Positions 1-6,765 of a DNA stretch of 15,382 nt are shown here, piece after piece. Position 1 is the stretch's first letter. Each line of letters begins with the position of its first letter. A model generated the notes under the pieces. The model saw nothing but the letters and a program-made list of their open reading frames with translations. It was not told where the DNA came from and did not search any database. A program made the position numbers and the translations under genes. This DNA is from Hyphomicrobiales bacterium (lineage in GTDB: Bacteria > Pseudomonadota > Alphaproteobacteria > Rhizobiales > Hyphomicrobiaceae): the NCBI GenBank assembly GCA_017304275.1, contig JAFKKW010000207.1, positions 1 to 15,382 of the forward strand. The letters run 5' to 3'.

Positions 1-31
1 TGGGGGCGCTCATGGTACGGTTTTATTAGTT

Positions 32-73
32 GGCAACAGGCAACAGGCAACAGGCAACGGGCAGCAGGCAATG
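32..73 (+). repeat. Heptanucleotide tandem repeat ahead of the DUF423 gene
   Basis: About six head-to-tail copies of a 7-bp unit (GGCAACA), the first three exact and the rest drifting (GGCAACG, GGCAGCA, GGCAATG). The last copy contains the ATG of the DUF423 gene, so the array fills the translation-initiation region. The only Shine-Dalgarno-like bases are the AGG in the penultimate copy. Array length could change by slippage, but an effect on expression is inference. Confidence 0.7.
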
Positions 74-445
74 GGATCGTGGGCGTTGTGGAATGTGGGT
101 GTCGCGGGGCTGCTCGGTGCGGCCGGTGTGGCGCTGGCAGCGGTGGCGTCGCATCGCGTCGCCGATCCCTCGCTGACGACGGCGGCCCTGTTCCTCATCA
201 TACATGGCGCGGCCGCGCTTGCGCTGACGGCGCTTGCGGGCGGCTCGCCGTGGCCGACGACCGTTCTTGTGGCGGCTTCGCTGATGCTGTTTGCGGTGAC
301 GCTCTTTTCAGGCGACGTGACGGCACGTGTGCTGCTCGGCGGCCGGCTGTTTCCGATGGCGGCGCCGCTCGGGGGCTCGCTGCTCATTCTGGCTTGGCTG
401 ACCGCCGGGTTTTCCGGAATCGTAGCGGCCTTGCGGGGCGGCTGA
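71..445 (+). CDS. DUF423 family small integral membrane protein
   Basis: A 124-residue protein, the usual size for the DUF423 (YgdD-like) family. It is almost entirely hydrophobic, with four probable membrane helices: roughly residues 7-27, 37-57, 63-83 and 93-118. The signature features are the Gly/Ala-rich first helix followed by an AxxSH-type motif, and the GxRLFPMAAPLGG stretch before the last helix. The biochemical function of the family is unknown; it is an inner-membrane protein. The ATG at 71 puts the first helix near the N-terminus as expected. The gene converges with the proline-rich ORF at 468-686, separated by 22 bp. Its only oddity is the 7-bp tandem repeat that forms its leader. 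Confidence 0.85.
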   Translation: MGSWALWNVGVAGLLGAAGVALAAVASHRVADPSLTTAALFLIIHGAAALALTALAGGSPWPTTVLVAASLMLFAVTLFSGDVTARVLLGGRLFPMAAPLGGSLLILAWLTAGFSGIVAALRGG

Positions 446-467
446 TCACGCCCTGGCGGCGGGCCAT

Positions 468-686
468 TCAGGCCTGTGCGCGGACCTCGGTGACCCATTT
501 CGGTGGTGGCTCCGATAGGCCGCTCGGCGGGTCGATCTTCGGCTCGGGCTGCTCCTCAGGGGGCGGGACGGGCTCCCGGGTCGGATCAGGGCGCATCGGC
601 TCCGGTGGCTTGTGCGGGTCCGGATCGGTCGGCGATCGCGTGGGTTTGTTGGGACCGGGCAACGGCTGCTCCTCGAGGTTAAGCAT
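468..686 (-). CDS. Small proline-rich protein behind an EcfG-type promoter
   Basis: A 72-residue ORF of low complexity: about a third proline, with many Glu/Asp and Lys/Arg, and no hydrophobic segment or cysteine. It ends in a KWVTEV segment that looks more ordered than the rest. I do not recognise a family. What argues that it is real is an exact GGAAC-N16-CGTT promoter at 698-722 pointing at it. The expected transcript start (about 691) leaves only about 5 nt before the ATG at 686. A GAGGAG sequence inside codons 5-6 is followed by an in-frame TTG at 662, which would give a 64-residue protein and a leader of about 29 nt like the other EcfG-type genes here. The start is therefore undecided. 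It could also be a chance ORF in GC-rich DNA. Confidence 0.5.
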   Translation of the reverse strand: MLNLEEQPLPGPNKPTRSPTDPDPHKPPEPMRPDPTREPVPPPEEQPEPKIDPPSGLSEPPPKWVTEVRAQA

Positions 687-697
687 TCTTCGTCTTC

Positions 698-722
698 AAC
701 GTTCTCTTGTCGCAGGGGTTCC
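698..722 (-). promoter_or_regulatory. EcfG-type general stress promoter (P1)
   Basis: On the minus strand GGAAC (722-718) and CGTT (701-698) are separated by exactly 16 nt, matching the alphaproteobacterial sigma-EcfG consensus GGAAC-N16/17-CGTT. It points to the proline-rich ORF ending at 468 and away from queA. It is one of four exact matches in the window. Confidence 0.7.
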
Positions 723-756
723 TCTCGCGGCCGGGTTGAGGCTATGACAAGCGCCC

Positions 757-1863
757 ATGCGCACCGATCTGTTCGATTTCGAGCTGCCCGAGGACCGCAT
801 TGCGCTTCGCCCCGCCGAGCCCCGCGACTCGGCGCGCCTGCTCGTGGTTGATCCCGATCGCGCGCCGCCCCTGGCTGACCGCGCCGTGCGAGAGCTGGCG
901 GATCTCCTGCGGCCCGGCGATGCGCTGGTGCTCAACGACACGCGCGTCATTCCGGCGGCGCTTTCCGGCGTGCGCGTACGCGGGGAACTGCGCTCGGGCG
1001 TGAGCTTCAATCTGCTGCGCCGCGTGGACGCGAGCCGATGGCGAGCGCTGGCGCGTCCGGCGAAGCGGCTGGCCATCGGCGACCGGGTGCGGTTCGGCTC
1101 GGACAGCGAGAGCATGGCGTGCCTGCTGTCGTCGCTCGAAGCGACTGTCGCGGCGCGGCTCGACGCCGGCGAGGTGGAGCTTCTCTTCGATCTTTCGGGG
1201 CCGGATCTCGACCTGGCGATCCAGGGCGTCGGGGACATGCCGCTTCCGCCCTACATCGCGGGACGGCGGGCTCCGGACGCTCGAGACCGTGCGGCGTATC
1301 AGACCGTGTATGCCGCACGCGAGGGCGCCGTCGCGGCACCGACCGCGGGGCTGCATTTCACGCCGGAGCTGTTCGCGGCGCTCGAAGCGCGCGGCATCTC
1401 GCGCCATTTCGTAACGCTGCACGTCGGCGCCGGCACGTTTCTGCCGGTCAAGGCCGAGGATACGCGCGACCACAGGATGCACGCGGAATGGGGCGAGGTG
1501 TCGGAGGCAACCGCCGATGCGCTCAACGCCGTGCGGGAGGCTGGCGGGCGCATTATTGCGGTCGGGACGACATCGTTGCGCATTCTTGAAAGCGCGGCAC
1601 ACGCTCCCTCACCCGGACGTGATCTCATACGGCCGTTCGCCGGGGAAACGGAGATCTTCATCACGCCGGGCTATAGGTTCCGCGCCGTCGATGTGCTGAT
1701 GACGAATTTCCATCTGCCGCGCTCGACGCTGTTCATGCTGGTGTCCGCATTCGCAGGCCTCGAGACGATGAAGACGGCCTATGCGCATGCGGTCGCGTCC
1801 GGCTATCGGTTCTATTCCTATGGCGATGCGTCGCTACTCTTCGCGGCGGGCAAGGGAGGCTGA
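757..1863 (+). CDS. queA: S-adenosylmethionine:tRNA ribosyltransferase-isomerase QueA
   Basis: This cytoplasmic enzyme transfers and isomerises the ribosyl moiety of S-adenosylmethionine onto 7-aminomethyl-7-deazaguanine in tRNA, giving epoxyqueuosine, the penultimate queuosine intermediate. The 368 residues are slightly longer than the usual 340-360. Family landmarks are the N-terminal FDFELPEDRIALRPAEPRD block, LNDTRVIPA near residue 55, PLPPYI near 165, AAPTAGLHFTPEL near 190, HVGAGTFLPV near 215, and the C-terminal TNFHLPRSTL and SYGDASLL blocks. The ATG at 757 gives the standard N-terminus, but no good ribosome binding site precedes it. It is followed three bases after its stop by the 89-residue ORF and then tgt, which acts earlier in the same pathway. 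Confidence 0.97.
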   Translation: MRTDLFDFELPEDRIALRPAEPRDSARLLVVDPDRAPPLADRAVRELADLLRPGDALVLNDTRVIPAALSGVRVRGELRSGVSFNLLRRVDASRWRALARPAKRLAIGDRVRFGSDSESMACLLSSLEATVAARLDAGEVELLFDLSGPDLDLAIQGVGDMPLPPYIAGRRAPDARDRAAYQTVYAAREGAVAAPTAGLHFTPELFAALEARGISRHFVTLHVGAGTFLPVKAEDTRDHRMHAEWGEVSEATADALNAVREAGGRIIAVGTTSLRILESAAHAPSPGRDLIRPFAGETEIFITPGYRFRAVDVLMTNFHLPRSTLFMLVSAFAGLETMKTAYAHAVASGYRFYSYGDASLLFAAGKGG

Positions 1864-1865
1864 TC

Positions 1866-2135
1866 ATGGACGAGGATCTCGAAACGATGGACCGTGGGCG
1901 GCTCATCGAGGAAGTACGCAGGCTTCGCGCGGGTATCCGGGAGCACCGCGACTGCACGGGGCACGATCTCTGCTGGCACCATCCGGCCTTGTGGGCGCTG
2001 TTGCCGGAGCAGGTCGAGCCGGCGATCGCGGTCCCGCCCTGGGAGAAGTTCATGCGCGGATGCATCCGCTATCGCGCATCGCTCGACCGGCAGAAGCCGG
2101 ACGCACCCATTCACGACAAGGACTTCGATGGCTGA
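1866..2135 (+). CDS. Small conserved-looking protein with a Cys/His cluster between queA and tgt
   Basis: An 89-residue acidic protein with no membrane segment. The centre carries a compact Cys/His cluster (HRDCTGHDLCWHHP, about residues 27-40) followed by LWALLPE. The N-terminus is a short charged helix rich in Glu/Arg, and the C-terminus is hydrophilic. An ideal GGGAGG sits 6 nt before the ATG, overlapping the end of queA. The last 8 bp overlap the start of tgt, so translation is probably coupled. I do not recognise a named family. The C-x5-C-x-H-H pattern could bind a metal, but that is inference. Its position inside a two-enzyme queuosine unit suggests a related role or simple co-expression. 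Confidence 0.85.
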   Translation: MDEDLETMDRGRLIEEVRRLRAGIREHRDCTGHDLCWHHPALWALLPEQVEPAIAVPPWEKFMRGCIRYRASLDRQKPDAPIHDKDFDG

Positions 2136-3267
2136 GACCGAGACGTTTCATTATCGCCTGCTCGGACGGGACGGCTCCGCGCGCCGTGGCGAGATCGTGA
2201 CGCCACGCGGCGTGATCCGCACGCCGGCGTTCATGCCGGTGGGCACGGTGGCAACTGTGAAAGCGCTTTATCCGGAGCAGGTTCGGGACGCGGGTGCGGA
2301 CATCGTGCTCGGCAACACCTATCATCTCATGCTGCGGCCCGGCGCGGAGCGCGTCGCCAAGCTCGGCGGGCTGCACACGTTCATGCGCTGGGAGAAGCCG
2401 ATCCTCACCGACTCGGGCGGCTTCCAGGTGATGAGCCTCTCCAAGATCCGCAAGATCACCGAGGAGGGGGCGCTGTTCCAATCGCACCTCGACGGCTCGC
2501 GACACATGCTCTCGCCGGAGCGGTCGATCGAGATCCAGTGTCTGCTCGGCTCGGACATCCAGATGCAGTTCGACGAGTGCATCGAGTTGCCGGCGGAGCG
2601 GCGCGAGGTCGAGCGCGCGATGGAGCTTTCGCTGCGCTGGGCCGAGCGCTCGCGGCGTGCGTTCGAGGACCAGCGCGCGGCTGGCGGCGCGGGACCGGGG
2701 CAGGCGCTGTTCGGCATCGTGCAGGGCGGTACGGACGGGGACCTGCGGCGCCGCTCGGCCGAGGCGCTGGTCGGCATGGACCTCGAGGGTTATGCGGTCG
2801 GCGGGCTCGCGGTCGGCGAGGGGCACGATCTCATGCTGGCGACGCTGGATGCGACGCTGCCGTTTCTGCCGGAGGGGAAGCCGCGCTATCTGATGGGCGT
2901 CGGCACGCCGCTCGATCTCATCGAGTCGGTTCGGCGTGGTATCGACATGTTCGATTGCGTGCTGCCGACGCGGAACGGGCGTCATGGTCTCGCCTATACG
3001 TGGGAGGGTCCGGTGAACCTCCGCAATGCGGTTCACGCCGATGATGCGCGTCCGCTCGATCCCGAAAGCTCGTGCCCGGCGGCTCGCGATTACTCGCGCG
3101 CCTACCTACATCACCTGATGCGATCGGGCGAATATCTCGGGGCGATGATCCTGTCGTGGGTCAATACGGTCTTCTATCAAGACCTTATGGCGGGCATGCG
3201 TGCCGCCATCCAGGAGGGCCGTTTCGACGCTTGGGCCGAGGAAATCAAGGCTCGCATCGCGCGCTGA
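2128..3267 (+). CDS. tgt: tRNA-guanine transglycosylase Tgt, zinc site degenerate
   Basis: Tgt exchanges guanine-34 of GUN-anticodon tRNAs for the queuosine precursor preQ1. I chose the ATG at 2128 (379 residues), not the longer upstream reading, because AAGGA lies 5 nt before it and homology begins at MAETETF. Visible landmarks are the substrate-binding DSGGFQV with Asp95, GIVQGG, GGLAVGE, and the nucleophile Asp276 in FDCVLPTRNGRHG. The C-terminal zinc site is unusual. The family CxCxxC reads SSCPAA (residues 314-319), so only Cys316 remains, and the fourth ligand His is Val345 in LSWVN. Three of four zinc ligands are therefore absent, although the fold motifs on both sides are intact. The gene overlaps its upstream neighbour by 8 bp. 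Confidence 0.96.
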   Translation: MAETETFHYRLLGRDGSARRGEIVTPRGVIRTPAFMPVGTVATVKALYPEQVRDAGADIVLGNTYHLMLRPGAERVAKLGGLHTFMRWEKPILTDSGGFQVMSLSKIRKITEEGALFQSHLDGSRHMLSPERSIEIQCLLGSDIQMQFDECIELPAERREVERAMELSLRWAERSRRAFEDQRAAGGAGPGQALFGIVQGGTDGDLRRRSAEALVGMDLEGYAVGGLAVGEGHDLMLATLDATLPFLPEGKPRYLMGVGTPLDLIESVRRGIDMFDCVLPTRNGRHGLAYTWEGPVNLRNAVHADDARPLDPESSCPAARDYSRAYLHHLMRSGEYLGAMILSWVNTVFYQDLMAGMRAAIQEGRFDAWAEEIKARIAR

Positions 3268-3358
3268 TACCCATCCGTCGACGTCCGGGCGTTCGCCGCG
3301 TACCGGCGACGTTGCGCGCGACGGCGTTCCGAGTGGCGGTGGACGTGTTGCGGGCCGA

Positions 3359-4291
3359 TCAAGACGGCGGAGCGGCGTCCACCATCTCTCGGGCGAGCCG
3401 GTGCTCGCGGTGGACGAGGTAGATACCCGATGCGACGATCAACGCGGCGCCGGCGAGCGTCCAGAAGTCGGGCAGGTCGCCGAAGACCGCGTAGCCGAAC
3501 GCAACCATGGTCAGGAGCTGCATGTAGAGAAACGGCGCGATCGCCGAGGCCGGCGCCAGGCGATAGGCGTGCAAGAACAGCCAATGGCCGAGGCCGCCGA
3601 GGATGCCCAGGGAGCCGAGCAGCACCCAGGACAGAGTGTCGGGAGGCGTCTGCCAGTCGGAGACCGCGAACGGGATACCGGCGAACGTGCCGACGAACAT
3701 CGAGTAGAAGAGCGTCACGAGCGGGGGATCGAAACTGGCCATGTGGCGCGTCAGCAGCATGAAGAGCGCGTACGCGAGCATGGCGGCGAAGGCGTAGAGC
3801 ACGGCCGGGTGCATGACGCCGAGGCCCGGCCGTACGGCCACGAGCACGCCGAGGAACCCCACCATGATGGCGATGATCCGCCGCCGTCCAACCCACTCGC
3901 CCAGCAGCGGCCCGGCCAGGAGCGCGACGGTGAGCGGCGCCAGGAAGATGATGGTGATCGTCTGGTCGAGGCGCATGTACTGGAGCGCCATGAAGTTGAA
4001 GGCGGTCGTGCCGACCATCAGGACCGAGCGCAGAAGCTGCAGGCCGAGACGGTTGGTCGTAAACAGCGCTTTGGCGCTCATGATGCCGAAGGCGGGCACC
4101 AGCGTCAGCAAAAGCATGAACTGGACGATGAACCGTGACCAGACGATTTGGCCCATGCCGAGCCCTTCGCGCGTGGCAAGAAACTTCGCCGTGGTATCGA
4201 GTCCCGAAAACAGGCCGACGGCCATCAGCATGAAGCCGATGGCCTTGAGGCGTTGGCGGGCCGGATCTATGGAATGGACAGGCTTATGCAT
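3359..4291 (-). CDS. DMT superfamily (EamA domain) transporter
   Basis: A 310-residue inner-membrane protein with about ten hydrophobic helices arranged as two EamA repeats of five (roughly residues 14-150 and 160-296). It starts with AIGFMLMAVGLFSGLDTTAKFL, typical of the bacterial drug/metabolite transporter superfamily. The second repeat begins with LYAFAAMLAYALFMLLTRHMA, and the last helix ends at YLVHREHR. Members export metabolites or amino acids, but the substrate cannot be read from sequence. The gene is convergent with tgt (91 bp between stops). The ATG at 4291 has no clear ribosome binding site; an AGAGAGG lies about 20 nt upstream. No promoter was recognised. Confidence 0.92.
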   Translation of the reverse strand: MHKPVHSIDPARQRLKAIGFMLMAVGLFSGLDTTAKFLATREGLGMGQIVWSRFIVQFMLLLTLVPAFGIMSAKALFTTNRLGLQLLRSVLMVGTTAFNFMALQYMRLDQTITIIFLAPLTVALLAGPLLGEWVGRRRIIAIMVGFLGVLVAVRPGLGVMHPAVLYAFAAMLAYALFMLLTRHMASFDPPLVTLFYSMFVGTFAGIPFAVSDWQTPPDTLSWVLLGSLGILGGLGHWLFLHAYRLAPASAIAPFLYMQLLTMVAFGYAVFGDLPDFWTLAGAALIVASGIYLVHREHRLAREMVDAAPPS

Positions 4292-4420
4292 GGCGTTCGG
4301 CGCGTTGGTGCGCCTCTCTTAGCGTATGGCGCATGGATTGCGACGCGGCATTTTCCCGGGCGCCTGCGTGTCCCCCGTGCGTCGATCCCGTGACACTTCG
4401 GTCCTCAGTGACGCCTTTCC

Positions 4421-4449
4421 TTGACCGGGCCCCCCGGCCCCCCTAGAAA
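4421..4449 (+). promoter_or_regulatory. Housekeeping sigma promoter for tRNA-Lys
   Basis: TTGACC (4421-4426), a 17-bp spacer made almost only of G and C, and TAGAAA (4444-4449). This is the strong stable-RNA type seen ahead of alphaproteobacterial tRNA and rRNA genes. Transcription would start near 4456, about 39 nt before the tRNA. Confidence 0.65.
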
Positions 4450-4494
4450 GCGCTCTCTCAAACGGTGTCGCCCGCCCATGCCGCGGACGGCTTC

Positions 4495-4569
4495 GGGCCG
4501 GTAGCTCAGCGGTAGAGCACGTGACTTTTAATCATGGGGTCGAGGGTTCGATTCCCTCCCGGCTCACCA
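4495..4569 (+). tRNA. tRNA-Lys (anticodon UUU), CCA encoded
   Basis: A full cloverleaf can be drawn by eye. The acceptor stem GGGCCGG pairs with CCGGCTC (one G-U). The D stem GCTC/GAGC has a short 7-nt loop. The anticodon stem CGTGA/TCATG has a CTTTTAA loop, giving anticodon UUU. The T arm is GAGGG-TTCGATT-CCCTC. The discriminator is A and CCA is encoded (4567-4569). It decodes AAA and AAG lysine codons. The gene is preceded by its own promoter and followed by a probable gene remnant. I found no direct repeat of its 3' end downstream that would mark an attachment site. Confidence 0.96.
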
Positions 4570-4606
4570 TCCGTTCTTTTTCCCATTTTGCGTCAACGCA
4601 TTAATT

Positions 4607-4960
4607 GTGGTGGGAAAGGCCGCGCTGGCGGTGGGAAAGATCGCTCGCGTTTTCATCCTCGCCCGAGAAGGCGCATCGCGTCGCTGGCAAGCCGTTTGCG
4701 CGCGACGCTTTCGTGTGGTGTTCGGTCTCTTGCTGGATGCTGCGGAAAAGGTGCCTAACCTGTGGATCGTCATACATGGGGATCACGGGTCGCGAATCTC
4801 ATCGCAAACTAAAGCGGAGACACCCGAGGATCTTAACCGCACATTCCTCGCAATCCGAGGCCCCGGCGTCGTGGCGGAGAAGCTTCCAGCGCCCATCCAG
4901 TTGCAGGCCGAGCTCGAACGCTTCTACACCTCACTGCTGAAATCGATAGGTGGTCCTTAG
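4607..4960 (+). pseudogene. C-terminal remnant of an alkaline-phosphatase/sulfatase superfamily protein
   Basis: The 117-residue reading frame has an unremarkable, Arg-rich first 40 residues. It then shows a segment that resembles the C-terminal part of membrane-bound sulfatase/phosphoethanolamine-transferase-like hydrolases: LLDAAEKV, then IVIHGDHGSRI (residues 54-64), which carries the metal-binding Asp-His-Gly of the superfamily, then TFLAIRGPG and a helical end. Full proteins of this kind have several hundred residues, with a membrane domain and the catalytic Thr/Ser in the missing part. The GTG at 4607 has no convincing ribosome binding site. It begins 37 bp after tRNA-Lys, a common place for deletions and insertions. 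I read it as a truncated gene, but a small functional protein cannot be excluded. Confidence 0.5.
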
Positions 4961-5187
4961 ATCTTCCGGGGCCTTTTCACGTCTTTCGGCATGCGAGCAT
5001 CGCCATCGCACTTGATGTGAGCAGGGGAGACGCCATAGCACTGTACAATACCTTGCCGCGGATCACGATTGCAGTGCAAGCGGACGGGCAGCGCCGCGCT
5101 AAACGCCATCAGCAAGCTTGCGTCAGTGCGCACTTCCTGAAGGCACATAAATGGACGTTCGATTTCTTCCAGCGTCTCAGTCGACAT
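4957..5187 (-). CDS. Hypothetical small protein overlapping the end of mgtC
   Basis: A 76-residue ORF with no recognised domain, no membrane helix and a basic C-terminus (KDVKRPRKI). It holds three cysteines (Cys15, Cys39, Cys49). Its ATG lies inside the last codons of the mgtC-like gene (11-bp overlap), an arrangement that fits translational coupling, but there is no separate ribosome binding site. The 3' end overlaps the end of the phosphatase remnant on the other strand by 4 bp. Evidence is limited to position and an ordinary amino-acid composition, so a chance ORF remains possible. Confidence 0.4.
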   Translation of the reverse strand: MSTETLEEIERPFMCLQEVRTDASLLMAFSAALPVRLHCNRDPRQGIVQCYGVSPAHIKCDGDARMPKDVKRPRKI

Positions 5188-5629
5188 CGATGTTGCGGAT
5201 CGCGAAGACGTGCTTCAGCACGACAAGGACGACGAACGCCAGAACCGTCGCGACACCCACGACGAGCCACTGGCCAAGTCCACATGCGATCCCCATGGCG
5301 GCGGCGACCCAAACGGTGGCTGCGGTGGTCAGTCCCTTGACGAGCTGGATGTCGGGCTTGCGGAGGATGACACCGGCGCCGATGAACCCTATGCCTGCCA
5401 TCACGCCTTGAAGTAGTCCCTGCAGGGTCCGGCTCAAGGCATCCTTGTTCTCGTAGATGCCAGGGACGTTCAGGGCGGCGACTGCAAGCGTTGCGGCACC
5501 CAGAGAGACGAGCGCCAGGGTTCGAACTCCGATCGGTTTGCGCTCGAGATCGCGGTCGATACCGAGAGCTGCGCCGACGGCGGTTGCTGCGATGAGGCGA
5601 ACGACGATATCCCAGATGTCCAGGGGCAC
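5177..5629 (-). CDS. MgtC/SapB family membrane protein (N-terminal domain only)
   Basis: A 150-residue inner-membrane protein with about five helices. It has the MgtC/SapB signature: RLIAATAVGAALGIDRDLERKP near the N-terminus (an acidic residue after the GAALG(x)R-type turn), then RTLALVSLGAA, GVMAGIGFIGAGVILR near residues 85-100, and LTTAATVWVAAAMGIACG near 108-125. MgtC proteins affect growth under low magnesium and, in pathogens, inhibit the F-type ATP synthase. The role in environmental bacteria is unclear. It lacks the C-terminal soluble domain of Salmonella MgtC, like most SapB-type members. GTG start at 5629, with GAGG 7 nt upstream. It lies 72 bp downstream of the two-helix protein on the same strand and may share its EcfG-type promoter. 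Confidence 0.9.
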   Translation of the reverse strand: MPLDIWDIVVRLIAATAVGAALGIDRDLERKPIGVRTLALVSLGAATLAVAALNVPGIYENKDALSRTLQGLLQGVMAGIGFIGAGVILRKPDIQLVKGLTTAATVWVAAAMGIACGLGQWLVVGVATVLAFVVLVVLKHVFAIRNIDVD

Positions 5630-5701
5630 CCTTCGGCCTCATCTGTTCTTGCGCGGCCTTGCCGACGAGACTTCCCGACTTCGGGCGACGGATGGCAATT
5701 G

Positions 5702-6001
5702 TTACTCGTGGCCGGCGTTACCATGCAACTTGCTTGAGCGCTCTCCATCAGAGCCAACGTCATGGAGATTGAGAGACGCCGCGACTCCGATCGCTACCGT
5801 CATTCCTACGAGGGCGCAGACCAGAACGTAGGCGCAGAATGACGAAACCGACCCCGACGCCTGGGCCGCAAGCAGTCCGCTTATCTCATTATTGCCCATC
5901 GTCAGACACATGCCCACGGCGACACCCGCGCTCTGGCCGTGAAGCACGAGAGCAAGAAACGCGCTCAACGCCGGATTCTCAGTTTTGAACGCGCTTCGCA
6001 T
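5702..6001 (-). CDS. Small two-helix membrane protein behind an EcfG-type promoter
   Basis: From the ATG at 6001 this is 99 residues, with two long hydrophobic stretches (about 10-36 and 53-76) separated by a short polar loop (GNNEISG) and followed by a hydrophilic tail. No family is recognised. The frame continues upstream to a GTG at 6070, but an exact EcfG-type promoter lies at 6010-6034 inside that extension. Transcription would then start near 6003, so the ATG at 6001 fits better and the mRNA would be leaderless or nearly so. No ribosome binding site is visible for either start. The gene precedes the MgtC-like gene on the same strand, consistent with a stress-induced membrane-protein operon. 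Confidence 0.5.
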   Translation of the reverse strand: MRSAFKTENPALSAFLALVLHGQSAGVAVGMCLTMGNNEISGLLAAQASGSVSSFCAYVLVCALVGMTVAIGVAASLNLHDVGSDGERSSKLHGNAGHE

Positions 6002-6009
6002 AAAGCCCG

Positions 6010-6034
6010 AACGTGCCGCTGCAGGCGATGTTCC
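6010..6034 (-). promoter_or_regulatory. EcfG-type general stress promoter (P2)
   Basis: Minus-strand GGAAC (6034-6030), 16 nt, then CGTT (6013-6010). It faces the two-helix membrane protein and MgtC-like gene. The -10 ends only 8 nt before the ATG at 6001, implying a leaderless transcript if that ATG is used. Confidence 0.65.
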
Positions 6035-6115
6035 AGTAGGCCTGCGGAAAGACTGACGGAGGTGCGGCACGCGCAGGGACCGACTTTCGGGGCGAGACCC
6101 GTTCGCCGAATTCCG

Positions 6116-6140
6116 GGAACGGTCGCGCGATAGGGCCGTT
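6116..6140 (+). promoter_or_regulatory. EcfG-type general stress promoter (P3)
   Basis: GGAAC (6116-6120), 16 nt, then CGTT (6137-6140). The expected start near 6147 gives a leader of about 34 nt containing the ribosome binding site of the secreted proline-rich protein at 6181. P2 and P3 are back to back, about 80 bp apart. Confidence 0.75.
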
Positions 6141-6180
6141 GACTGTGTGGCGGGAGGATCAAAGTCACGGAGGCGCCGCT

Positions 6181-6528
6181 ATGCGCACCGCACGGAACCT
6201 ATTGGGTTTGGCAATATCAGGGGTTGTCGTCGCAGTTTCGTCCGGCTCCTGGGCCCAGACGCCCTCGCCGGCACCGGCGCCACTTCCCCCCGAAGTTACG
6301 AGGCCGCCCAGCGAGAATACAACACCACCCGCCGATCCGAGCACGGGCGATGCGGAACCGACAAAGCCGCTGACGAAGAAGCTACGTGAAGGCGAAGGCG
6401 TGCTCGAGCCGCCTCGCGGTATCGATCCGAAGATGGAGCAGCGCCCGGACGATGATTTCACGAGTAAGACGCCGGTCATCCCGCCTCCCGGCGAGCCGGG
6501 CGGACCGCAGGATGAGCAGCCCAAGTGA
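6181..6528 (+). CDS. Secreted proline-rich low-complexity protein
   Basis: A 115-residue protein with a clear Sec signal peptide: MRTARNLL, a hydrophobic core to about residue 21, and probable cleavage after SWA at about 25/26 before QTPSP. The mature part is rich in Pro, Glu, Asp and Thr with no cysteine, and is probably disordered in the periplasm or outside the cell. It includes PLTKKLREGEGVLEPPRGID around its middle, the only segment with mixed composition. The start is fixed by GGAGG (6169-6173) 7 nt before the ATG, rather than a TTG further upstream. No named family is recognised. It stands alone, divergent from the two-helix protein, and is driven by promoter P3. Confidence 0.8.
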   Translation: MRTARNLLGLAISGVVVAVSSGSWAQTPSPAPAPLPPEVTRPPSENTTPPADPSTGDAEPTKPLTKKLREGEGVLEPPRGIDPKMEQRPDDDFTSKTPVIPPPGEPGGPQDEQPK

Positions 6529-6550
6529 TGGCCGCGACGCTGTCTAGAGT

Positions 6551-6571
6551 GATTCCGACTTAGCCGGAATC
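6551..6571 (+). terminator. Hairpin after the secreted proline-rich gene
   Basis: A perfect 7-bp stem (GATTCCG/CGGAATC) with a 7-nt loop, 22 nt after the stop codon. No U tract follows, only a CU-rich stretch, so it may stabilise the 3' end or be part of an intergenic repeat instead of being a true intrinsic terminator. Confidence 0.35.
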
Positions 6572-6615
6572 GGCTCCTCCTCCTCACCCGCCTTCCTCGC
6601 GATGCTCGGAAGTTG

Positions 6616-6638
6616 GCCTCTCCCCGCCGGGGAGAGGC
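6616..6638. repeat. GC-rich palindrome, REP-like
   Basis: An 11-bp inverted repeat (GCCTCTCCCCG/CGGGGAGAGGC) around a single central base. Palindromes built on this CTCTCCCCG core are common as dispersed intergenic repeats in Hyphomicrobiales. It lies in the 237-bp gap between two convergent genes; the rest of that gap shows nothing else. Confidence 0.5.
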
Positions 6639-6765
6639 GAAGGGTTGCGATAGATTTAGGTGCGACTGCTTCCACCTAAGTCAGAACGGCTCTCGTGTTG
6701 ATTTGCGTTGCCAGCTCACTGCAGCGCATCAAATCGTCCGCGTCCGGTCCATTCCCGGCCGCGAC

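Noticed and set aside
1894..2127. Upstream extension of tgt (78 extra residues).
   Set aside because: Arg/Ser-rich, overlaps the better-supported 89-residue ORF, and Tgt homology begins at the ATG at 2128, which has its own ribosome binding site.
5516..5532. Short match to the tRNA T arm (AGGGTTCGA) as a possible attachment-site copy.
   Set aside because: Only about 9 bp match, it lies inside the MgtC-like coding region, and no integrase is nearby.
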